Both the position numbers and the translations under genes were made by a program. A stretch of 64,000 nucleotides of DNA from Diphasiastrum complanatum (taxonomy: Eukaryota > Streptophyta > Lycopodiopsida > Lycopodiales > Lycopodiaceae), in assembly GCA_029204225.1 (NCBI GenBank), contig CM055093.1, forward strand, positions 47,750,354 through 47,814,353. The letters are read 5' to 3'. The notes beneath the pieces were generated by a model. It had not been told where the DNA came from. It was given only the letters and a program-made list of their open reading frames with translations, and searched no databases. Of this stretch, positions 62,201-64,000 are shown one piece after another (the first letter of the stretch is position 1; the number at the start of each line of letters is the position of its first letter).

Positions 62201-63730
62201 ACATTTGTCACTGAAACTTACTGAAATACAGTGAAATGCATACTGAAGAAGGGATTGTAGGTGCTCTAAAATACAATAAGACTCTTGCAAACGAAAAGAG
62301 ACAGAAGCATTGCCATTATTATTAGATGTTGAATATCTTTGACATGCACTATTACAATATGTTTTCCTTCGGTAGAAGGCATAAAGACTCTTGGGCCAAG
62401 CTTGTCCAAGTAGGAGGACACTTCAAAAGTAAGATGTTAAGAAAATAAAAGAAGTAACACCTTGTCCTTTGAGGACCATTCAAGAGTAAGGCACTGTAAG
62501 GCCTTGTCATAGGATGTTCAGAAAGTAGTCTTTTTATGACTCATTATGAAAAATTTAAGTTTATTTTGAAACTGAACGATGTTTAAGTTTTGTAGAGACA
62601 TTTGATGGACTATGAAAGGCTTATGAAGTTCCCTTGTGGACATGTGTAGATGATGGAAGGTCTCTTTGTGGATGTTAGGAAATGTCCCTCATTGCATCTA
62701 GGGTTTTGTCCCTTATTGGGTGTCCCTTAGTGGACGTTAGGAAAGTCTCTTAATCATAGTTATAAGGAAGGTCCCTCATTTGACACAACAAAGGTTTTGG
62801 ACTTATATGGACCTTTTGAAGGAAAGAGCTAGGAACAACTTAATTTGACGTAAGTGATATCTTTTTGGGCTCAATAACCTATGATAAAATTCCATCTTTA
62901 AAAAATTATGAGAATATAAGCAAAAAAACAAAATTTTTTTGGCTGCCATTTAACTATGATATATATCTATATCTATATCTCTCTCTCTCTATATATATAT
63001 ACATACAGACATTAGTATGTATATATATGTACATTAATATGTATATATATATGTCTTTTTATAGTGATTGGAAGCCACTTTGGGTGGTTGCCGTATTGGA
63101 AGGTCACTAGATTGATGACCAAATGCCTTAATGACCCAAGGGACGTTATGACAAAAAAATGGTCCCAATGTAGTACTTTGTGGTGTCAATGAATAAATGA
63201 GGCCCCCAAAAACACTAGCGTTCCAATAAATACCCTGACTGCCCATCCATATTAGTACTTTATCCTGTTTGAGGCCGTTTTTCATAAATCATTTTCCAGG
63301 ATGTTTGAATATCACATGAATAATAAGCTTGTCATGCCAGCAAGATTGCCAGAATTAGGTGTTTGCAATCTCTTATTTTGTGAATGGGCATCACCCACCA
63401 TCGGTTGGTTCTTATGTAGGTTGGGCCTTTGGAAGGTGCTGTTTTTGCTGATTACGGGACAGACCTTGGGTCTGGGAAAACTGTTCCAGGTAAGTTCCAT
63501 CCAGATGCTTAATCTTCAGATCTAGTTTTCCAGGTTTTACCTTACAGAGATCTTTTCGTGGAAATTCTATATCAGGCGATCCAGCTGGTGCACGGGGGAA
63601 GCCAGGAAGCGGGTATGGTTTTGGGGCAGGCATACGTGTCGATTCTCCTTTGGGACCTTTAAGACTAGAATATGCTTTTAACAACAATCGTGCACGGCGT
63701 TTCCACTTTGGTATTGGTTATCGAAATTAG
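21143..63730 (+). CDS. OEP80: OEP80, plastid outer-envelope Omp85 protein (16 exons, whole gene span)
   Basis: Omp85/TOC75-V family beta-barrel protein of the chloroplast outer envelope, a family needed for plastid biogenesis and proposed to act in outer-membrane protein assembly. Sixteen exons join in frame to 722 residues (Arabidopsis OEP80 is of similar length). Residues 1-140 are Ser-rich and poorly conserved. POTRA-type repeats follow at about 142-219, 219-300 and 300-385, and the barrel occupies about 385-722. Motifs read directly: [55 protein letters not shown] (the VRGY loop-6 signature, residues 623-626), [20 protein letters not shown], and a C terminus ending [10 protein letters not shown] chose ATG 21143 (GCCGCC before ATG) because a TATA-like run sits just before the upstream in-frame ATG at 21071, which would add 24 residues. 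All splice sites are GT-AG except intron 5 (GC-AG). The gene spans 42.6 kb because introns 1, 6, 10 and 14 are filled with transposons. Confidence 0.95.
21797..26581 (+). other. OEP80 intron 1 (4,785 bp)
   Basis: Giant GT-AG intron. The first 3 kb (21,850-24,780) carries only short chance frames and no domain I recognise. A Ty3/gypsy relic occupies about 24,840-26,460, same strand as the gene. The acceptor is TTTGGCAG at 26,581. Confidence 0.9.
24840..26460 (+). mobile_element. Ty3/gypsy pol relic
   Basis: Three pol regions in family order, all broken by stops. Around 24,860-24,985 is the RT-connection motif ([15 protein letters not shown], then KFIKIFS). Around 25,130-25,230 is RNase H ([17 protein letters not shown]). 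Around 25,950-26,060 is integrase zinc-finger and core start ([20 protein letters not shown], then MEFITRLL). This order and these motifs are diagnostic of Ty3/gypsy. No LTRs recognised, so the limits are approximate. Confidence 0.75.
26582..26675 (+). CDS. OEP80: OEP80 exon 2 (residues 219-250)
   Basis: Starts [10 protein letters not shown] after GGCAG, as expected for the second POTRA repeat, and ends GATTATG|GTATAT in phase 1. Ninety-four bases. Confidence 0.95.
26876..26958 (+). CDS. OEP80: OEP80 exon 3 (residues 250-277)
   Basis: Acceptor AAGCAG, donor CTCAG|GTACC. Reads [20 protein letters not shown] then RERGLFAQ, the helix and turn of POTRA 2. Preceded by a 200-bp intron. Confidence 0.95.
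27062..27159 (+). CDS. OEP80: OEP80 exon 4 (residues 278-310)
   Basis: Acceptor GTGTAG, donor AAGAC|GTATG, phase 2. Reads [20 protein letters not shown] then [12 protein letters not shown], the family junction between POTRA 2 and 3. Confidence 0.95.
27261..27330 (+). CDS. OEP80: OEP80 exon 5 (residues 310-333)
   Basis: Begins after GGCTAGGTAG; the first base completes the Thr codon of exon 4, giving [20 protein letters not shown] then KKGQ. Ends at GGACAG followed by GCAGGT, a GC donor. Confidence 0.93.
27331..27411 (+). other. OEP80 intron 5: GC-AG intron, 81 bp, open in frame
   Basis: The donor is CAG|GCAGGT and the acceptor is CTGCAG. OEP80 relatives read KKGQ directly followed by VYS at this point, which supports splicing. 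The 81 bases are exactly 27 codons with no stop, so a retained form would insert 27 residues into POTRA 3 without a frameshift. A plus-strand open frame runs through it from 27,199 to 27,525. Confidence 0.8.
27412..27505 (+). CDS. OEP80: OEP80 exon 6 (residues 334-365)
   Basis: Acceptor GCTGCAG, donor GGCG|GTAATG, phase 1. Reads [20 protein letters not shown] then [11 protein letters not shown], the end of POTRA 3. The next exon lies 11.2 kb downstream. Confidence 0.95.
28290..28692 (+). mobile_element. LTR and primer-binding site, plus strand
   Basis: TGGTATCAGAGC at 28,681-28,692 follows LTR-like sequence that includes a TATA-like block (GGGTATAAGTATAGCC near 28,475). Leader-like sequence continues to about 29,300. 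No gag is recognisable. Confidence 0.5.
29300..31243 (+). mobile_element. Ty3/gypsy relic with integrase C-terminal domain
   Basis: 29,300-30,740 is decayed beyond recognition. At about 30,770-30,950 the plus strand reads [13 protein letters not shown], then [20 protein letters not shown], typical of the gypsy integrase after the DDE core. Then, open from about 30,960 to 31,243: [60 protein letters not shown], the GPY/F module. This last stretch is well preserved compared with the rest. Confidence 0.7.
31248..31344. repeat. Cluster of CGTTTCGAAACG-type motifs
   Basis: At least seven occurrences of GAAACG, GTTTCGAA or CGAAAC in about 95 bp, including the perfect 12-bp palindrome CGTTTCGAAACG near 31,310. 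Confidence 0.7.
31337..31600 (+). repeat. Direct repeats of about 75-80 bp
   Basis: GGGTACCTGCTAATCATGTAC occurs twice in this form, with a diverged first copy near 31,340. GTAAGAATGTA.TCCAATTTCA and AATTCAACACATCCAATTGTAAA each occur twice. The array sits directly after the gypsy integrase end, where such elements often hold a spacer. Confidence 0.7.
31640..32520. repeat. LTR-like repeat related to 1-870 and 2,105-2,330
   Basis: Shares the same ordered blocks as 1-870 and, for 32,330-32,520, the inverted match at 2,105-2,330. Possibly the 3' LTR of the gypsy element before it. The copia element at 32,527 begins directly after it. Confidence 0.45.
32667..33567 (-). pseudogene. copia protease and pre-integrase fused to RNase H by deletion
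   Basis: Frame 32,956-33,567 reads [40 protein letters not shown], then the pre-integrase zinc finger ([11 protein letters not shown]...CEACAMGKQ). It then enters RNase H sequence in another frame ([20 protein letters not shown]), which continues at 32,667-32,909 ([36 protein letters not shown]). The breakpoint is near 33,060. Confidence 0.75.
33840..34484 (-). pseudogene. copia gag, 214 residues
   Basis: Reads [20 protein letters not shown], the gag N-terminal motif, then UBN2-type sequence ([40 protein letters not shown]) up to [20 protein letters not shown]. The following zinc-knuckle region is interrupted. Translation probably starts at residue 17 ([19 protein letters not shown]). Confidence 0.75.
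35330..37330 (-). mobile_element. LTR family B element end (leader and LTR), interrupted
   Basis: Primer site at 36,232-36,243 (TGGTATCAGAGC on the minus strand) with the LTR starting at 36,245 (TGTGAGGATTG). The LTR is split at 36,387/36,988 by a 600-bp copia mini-element and continues to about 37,330, where it still matches 5,080-5,300. Leader sequence lies at 35,330-36,231; no coding domain recognised. Confidence 0.6.
36388..36987 (-). mobile_element. 600-bp copia mini-element with target-site duplication
   Basis: Begins TGTCAG and ends CTAACA (TG..CA), flanked by GTAAG at 36,383-36,387 and 36,988-36,992. 36,388-36,806 is one LTR. 36,807-36,899 is a polypurine tract and the last codons of RNase H (minus strand [20 protein letters not shown]). 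36,900-36,987 is an 88-bp remnant of the other LTR. Nearly the whole interior is deleted while both termini persist. Confidence 0.8.
37330..38728. other. No recognised gene; TG microsatellite near 38,217-38,250
   Basis: A 114-residue minus frame (37,670-38,014) has no recognisable motif. The TG run is about 34 bp with one interruption. Confidence 0.4.
38729..38813 (+). CDS. OEP80: OEP80 exon 7 (residues 365-393)
   Basis: Completes an Asp codon with exon 6 and reads [20 protein letters not shown] then AGGGLSGNG, the last POTRA strand and entry to the barrel. Donor AATGG|GTAGG. Confidence 0.95.
38961..38996 (+). CDS. OEP80: OEP80 exon 8, 36-bp micro-exon (residues 393-405)
   Basis: Only 36 bases: acceptor TGTGCAG, donor GGAAG|GTCAG. 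Reads [11 protein letters not shown] between split Gly and Ser codons, first barrel strand. Too short to show as an independent open frame; supported by phase on both sides and family sequence. Confidence 0.92.
39109..39262 (+). CDS. OEP80: OEP80 exon 9 (residues 405-456)
   Basis: Acceptor CTTGCAG, donor TTCAG|GTTAG. Reads [20 protein letters not shown] then [20 protein letters not shown] and [12 protein letters not shown]. One of the most conserved barrel segments in the family. Confidence 0.97.
39371..39532 (+). CDS. OEP80: OEP80 exon 10 (residues 457-510)
   Basis: Acceptor TTCACAG, donor TTTCAG|GTGAG, phase 0. Reads [11 protein letters not shown] through [19 protein letters not shown]. 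An 18.5-kb intron follows. Confidence 0.95.
40200..40930 (-). mobile_element. Ty3/gypsy integrase relic
   Basis: Minus-strand frame 40,427-40,912 reads the zinc-finger end ([20 protein letters not shown]), then the catalytic core start ([29 protein letters not shown]). Around 40,350-40,412 it reads [15 protein letters not shown], an altered form of the core's [10 protein letters not shown] motif. Stops and frameshifts separate the pieces. Confidence 0.75.
41834..41995. repeat. Perfect 30-bp inverted repeat, 162 bp overall
   Basis: Arms at 41,834-41,863 and 41,966-41,995 are exact reverse complements (core TAATTACCAACAACGACTAC). The 102-bp interior is AT-rich. It could be a short MITE or a hairpin-forming tail of the nearby hAT element. 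Confidence 0.85.
42015..42065. repeat. Short hairpin, 17-bp arms
   Basis: 42,015-42,031 and 42,049-42,065 are reverse complements with one mismatch (CTCTGTGTTA / TAACACAGAG core) and a 17-base loop. Confidence 0.75.
42335..42450 (+). repeat. Two-copy tandem duplication
   Basis: GAAAGTTCGYTGTTGCTTGT..AAGCTGAAGC and ACTAAATTAGTGTTCACAACTTCATTG each occur twice, about 55 bp apart. Confidence 0.75.
43623..44332 (-). pseudogene. Second, diverged copy of the hinge
   Basis: Minus strand 44,126-43,850 reads [53 protein letters not shown], clearly related to 44,770-44,570 ([45 protein letters not shown]). RNase H sequence expected in this place is absent. Points to template switching or recombination between related copies. 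Confidence 0.75.
44369..45346 (-). pseudogene. copia integrase C-terminus, hinge and RT start joined to RT end
   Basis: 44,570-45,346 reads [60 protein letters not shown] and [16 protein letters not shown], then a Gln/Ser-rich hinge. 44,369-44,563 reads [20 protein letters not shown] (RT start), then abruptly [17 protein letters not shown], which normally follows the YVDD motif. The palm with its catalytic Asp residues is deleted at about 44,490. Confidence 0.8.
45324..45713 (-). pseudogene. copia integrase catalytic core
   Basis: 129-residue frame with [15 protein letters not shown] (first catalytic Asp), LRTDRGGEY (second Asp) and [18 protein letters not shown] (catalytic Glu), the D,D-35-E triad in order. 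It ends by frameshift at the border with the next frame. Confidence 0.85.
45704..46198 (-). pseudogene. copia protease end and pre-integrase zinc finger
   Basis: Two abutting frames. 45,938-46,198 reads [20 protein letters not shown] then [19 protein letters not shown]. 45,704-45,925 reads [17 protein letters not shown] and [16 protein letters not shown], the HHCC finger of the pre-integrase domain. One stop separates them. Confidence 0.8.
46238..47449 (-). CDS. gag: copia gag with zinc knuckle and protease start
   Basis: Intact frame of 403 residues; translation probably begins at residue 21 ([20 protein letters not shown]). Residues about 37-50 carry the LDGTNYSLW motif, 100-235 the UBN2 capsid-like region, and 282-295 a CX2CX4HX4C knuckle (C282, C285, H290, C295) in a Lys/Gly-rich tail. 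Residues 374-385 read [12 protein letters not shown], the protease active site (D377). The frame stops at residue 403 inside protease; the next frame continues from 46,198 down. Least damaged ORF of any element in the window. Confidence 0.85.
   Translation of the reverse strand: MSRFCLGKSISYLLQADFSVMAKESESIGSLFNEDRLDGTNYSLWCYMIKNLLIAKGLWEVVNGDEERPPTLAPITPSRTTTSSSTEVSSDEQKKWDRRDAQAHSVIALSVKRSILSHIRSCKTSKSAWETLAKMFQVKNAAKVVYLRNQLSILKMQEGDLLTNHLMKIKDLREELLSIDEVIENSQFVSITLNSLPNSYLPFVSSLSISLRGQQISFDELVGLLLQEEQTRINLGEQEDQAFFAKGKGKGKWKGKPSFNTSKDDQKFKEAQDQGSKKKGKCHYCKKFGHHIKECRNRLAKEKEKGNDTSTKIITLEQQFGKEDNLFNNDYAFVTNNLIYPQDEISATSNLASLSAENSFSSALQVAVLSSIDWVIDSGATCHMTYHKEVFTKLVKVHDGSKV
49047..49260 (-). 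pseudogene. hAT transposase C-terminal region fragment
   Basis: Reads [20 protein letters not shown] and [20 protein letters not shown], matching the hAT segment FW.....I...L.PL..VLR..D.E..P.MG.LYE.M. The RNase H-like catalytic fold of hAT transposases surrounds this region. Confidence 0.75.
50464..50841 (-). pseudogene. hAT transposase N-terminal exon
   Basis: 125-residue frame. Residues about 65-120 ([20 protein letters not shown] to MREVQDVTK) match the conserved start of DUF659-type hAT transposases (IA.F.Y...IPF followed by PS...L....L..EV). No BED zinc finger precedes it in frame; the first 40 residues are unrecognised. Confidence 0.7.
52255..52788 (-). pseudogene. copia RT C-terminal half with YIDD
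   Basis: 177-codon frame starting at [11 protein letters not shown] (the catalytic YVDD-type motif), then [52 protein letters not shown] and [16 protein letters not shown]-terminal parts lie at 52,888-53,160 ([39 protein letters not shown]) with a frameshift between. 52,040-52,231 holds RNase H ([20 protein letters not shown]) and 51,830-51,900 its end. Confidence 0.8.
53249..54343 (-). pseudogene. copia hinge and integrase core fragment
   Basis: 53,876-54,343 contains gag remnant then integrase with [13 protein letters not shown] and [18 protein letters not shown] (second Asp and Glu of the triad; the first Asp is deleted). 53,600-53,870 has integrase C-terminal sequence broken by stops. 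53,249-53,530 is a Gln-rich hinge reading [13 protein letters not shown]. Confidence 0.7.
54690..55032 (-). repeat. LTR relic related to the 36,388-36,806 LTR
   Basis: Shares GGGCGCTAGCCT, GCAAATAGCAAAA, AAAAGCTA.TT.CT, GCCCACCTACATGCAT in the same order. It ends CCTGACA, comparable to CCTAACA. 55,033-55,650 beyond it shows nothing recognised. Confidence 0.6.
55660..56330 (+). pseudogene. Unidentified gene-like fragment with possible poly(A) signal
   Basis: Plus strand reads [48 protein letters not shown], then ACACAG|GTATGG (a possible donor). After a frame change it reads [20 protein letters not shown], then [20 protein letters not shown] before TAG at 56,058. AATAAA follows at 56,308-56,313. 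Composition looks like cellular coding sequence rather than retroelement, but I do not recognise the family. It may be the 3' end of a captured gene. Confidence 0.4.
56520..57466 (+). mobile_element. Truncated copia copy: LTR, primer site and leader
   Basis: LTR 56,520-56,998 (479 bp, TGTTGGAATG to CTACA) is the same family as the LTRs at 43,026 and 47,992, opposite orientation, and keeps the stretch missing from 47,992-48,410. TGGTATCAGAGC follows at 56,999-57,010, then a leader matching 47,460-47,980 inverted, up to GAGGTTGCTGCC at about 57,466, just before gag would begin. Confidence 0.85.
58016..58086 (+). CDS. OEP80: OEP80 exon 11 (residues 511-534)
   Basis: Acceptor GTGGCAG, donor TTCAG|GTTTG, phase 2. 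Reads [20 protein letters not shown] then LTFS, matching the family's GARD...G.P segment after the previous strand. Confidence 0.93.
58210..58288 (+). CDS. OEP80: OEP80 exon 12 (residues 534-560)
   Basis: Acceptor CTTGCAG, donor CACAA|GTAAG. Reads [20 protein letters not shown] then DNGSSQ, matching the family's LESIYT-GSGD region. Confidence 0.94.
58465..58580 (+). CDS. OEP80: OEP80 exon 13 (residues 561-599)
   Basis: Acceptor TTTGCAG, donor GCTAG|GTATTC, phase 2. Reads [20 protein letters not shown] then [23 protein letters not shown]...EWL.FNR is a family landmark. Confidence 0.95.
58715..58862 (+). CDS. OEP80: OEP80 exon 14 (residues 599-648)
   Basis: Acceptor ATGTTAG, donor CTTTG|GTGAG. 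Reads [20 protein letters not shown] then [20 protein letters not shown] and [10 protein letters not shown]. It contains the VRGY loop-6 signature of Omp85 proteins. Confidence 0.97.
59497..60651 (-). pseudogene. LINE reverse transcriptase, interrupted
   Basis: RT motifs: [20 protein letters not shown] and [20 protein letters not shown] upstream; [60 protein letters not shown] and [20 protein letters not shown] downstream. YADD is intact. The two halves are split by the CpG-rich insertion at 60,186-60,418, between NYRIIMI and GLIIAK. Confidence 0.85.
60186..60418 (+). mobile_element. CpG-rich short mobile element, copy 2, with TSD
   Basis: 233 bp starting CTAAGGAAGCGGA and ending TCTGGGACTT, flanked by CGAT at 60,182-60,185 and 60,419-60,422. 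Removing one CGAT and the insert restores an unbroken LINE RT reading. Many GGAC and GTCC words, GGACGCGTCC, and a central T-rich/A-rich core. No open frame and no RNA polymerase III boxes recognised. Confidence 0.75.
60859..61770 (-). pseudogene. LINE endonuclease domain (APE-like)
   Basis: 303-residue frame containing [50 protein letters not shown] and [14 protein letters not shown], the ordered motifs of apurinic/apyrimidinic-type retrotransposon endonucleases. The N-terminal catalytic Glu (ETHEG) lies upstream in another frame, so at least one frameshift disables it. Confidence 0.8.
62058..62070 (+). repeat. A-tract at the LINE 5' edge
   Basis: About twelve A on the plus strand directly beyond the LINE's 5' limit; not the element's own poly(A), which would be at the other end. 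Confidence 0.6.
63420..63489 (+). CDS. OEP80: OEP80 exon 15 (residues 649-672)
   Basis: Acceptor ATGTAG, donor TTCCAG|GTAAG, phase 1. Reads [20 protein letters not shown] then TVP, a conserved late barrel strand. Confidence 0.96.
63576..63730 (+). CDS. OEP80: OEP80 exon 16 with stop (residues 672-722)
   Basis: Acceptor ATATCAG. Reads [20 protein letters not shown] then [20 protein letters not shown] and [11 protein letters not shown], then TAG. The C-terminal aromatic strand closes the barrel. 63,731-64,000 is presumably 3' UTR or beyond; no AATAAA is seen there. Confidence 0.97.
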
Positions 63731-64000
63731 ATGGAGGTAATGGAAGAATGCCTAATTTTGTTATTTTTGCATGCATGTAAGGATGTTCATTTATGATATC
63801 TGATGAGTTCGCAATGGGTGTGCGGTAACAAGAAGGCAAGTCCTTTCTGATAGAGTGATTTGGAACTGAATGTGTTCCCAGTAGTTTTCCAGGTTAGCTT
63901 GGAACACCATTTCAGAGATAGCATCTTCTAGATGAGGTTGACTAACTGCATGGAGTTTGAAATGGATGAAACCAATCGAGTTTGTAAAATGTTTTCATGT

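Larger units (their letters stand above)
58863..63419 (+). other. OEP80 intron 14 (4,557 bp)
   Basis: Holds an APE-type LINE on the minus strand (59,497-62,056) interrupted by a CpG-rich element. 62,060-63,419 carries two related segments sharing a TGTGGAYGTTAGGAAA motif (near 62,650 and 62,725) and an AT-rich stretch at 62,958-63,053, but no recognised gene. Acceptor TTATGTAG at 63,419. Confidence 0.9.

Overview
This window is nuclear DNA of a land plant with a large, retrotransposon-rich genome. The plant assignment rests on a complete gene for OEP80, the plastid outer-envelope Omp85-family beta-barrel protein. The host gene has introns of up to 18.5 kb filled with plant-type Ty1/copia, Ty3/gypsy, hAT and LINE relics. 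Such intron bloating is typical of ferns, lycophytes and gymnosperms; the exact lineage is inference and cannot be fixed from the sequence alone.

Layout. 1-21,000 is intergenic and holds no intact gene. It contains decayed LTR elements at 1-3,250, 3,850-5,330, 6,600-8,640 and 14,300-20,920, three GA/CT microsatellites, a G22 run, a CpG-rich short element at 13,299, a cluster of TTATCCAC-type palindromes at 17,554-17,880, and a palindromic arrangement of four autoinhibited Ca2+-ATPase (ACA) gene fragments at 11,689-13,040. A copia LTR ends within about 140 bp of the OEP80 core promoter.

21,143-63,730 is OEP80 on the + strand: 16 coding exons, 2,169 coding bases, 722 residues. I reconstructed it from splice sites, unbroken frame across every junction, and family sequence. 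Eleven introns are 81-200 bp. Four are giant: intron 1 (4.8 kb, Ty3/gypsy), intron 6 (11.2 kb, Ty3/gypsy, copia, LTR-in-LTR nest), intron 10 (18.5 kb, Ty3/gypsy, hAT interrupted by a copia element, another copia, LTR relics, an unidentified gene-like fragment) and intron 14 (4.6 kb, an APE-type LINE interrupted by the CpG-rich element). Intron 5 is an 81-bp GC-AG intron without in-frame stops, so its retention would add 27 residues.

Inserts with target-site duplications: a copia element in a hAT transposon (GTCTC), a 600-bp copia mini-element in another LTR (GTAAG), and the CpG-rich element in the LINE reverse transcriptase (CGAT). Most coding inserts inside OEP80 lie antisense to it. None of the copia copies retains a complete gag-pol; most have clean internal deletions. 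The points most worth following up are the ACA palindrome (possible hairpin RNA source), the CpG-rich mobile repeat, the in-frame GC-AG intron and the LTR next to the OEP80 promoter.
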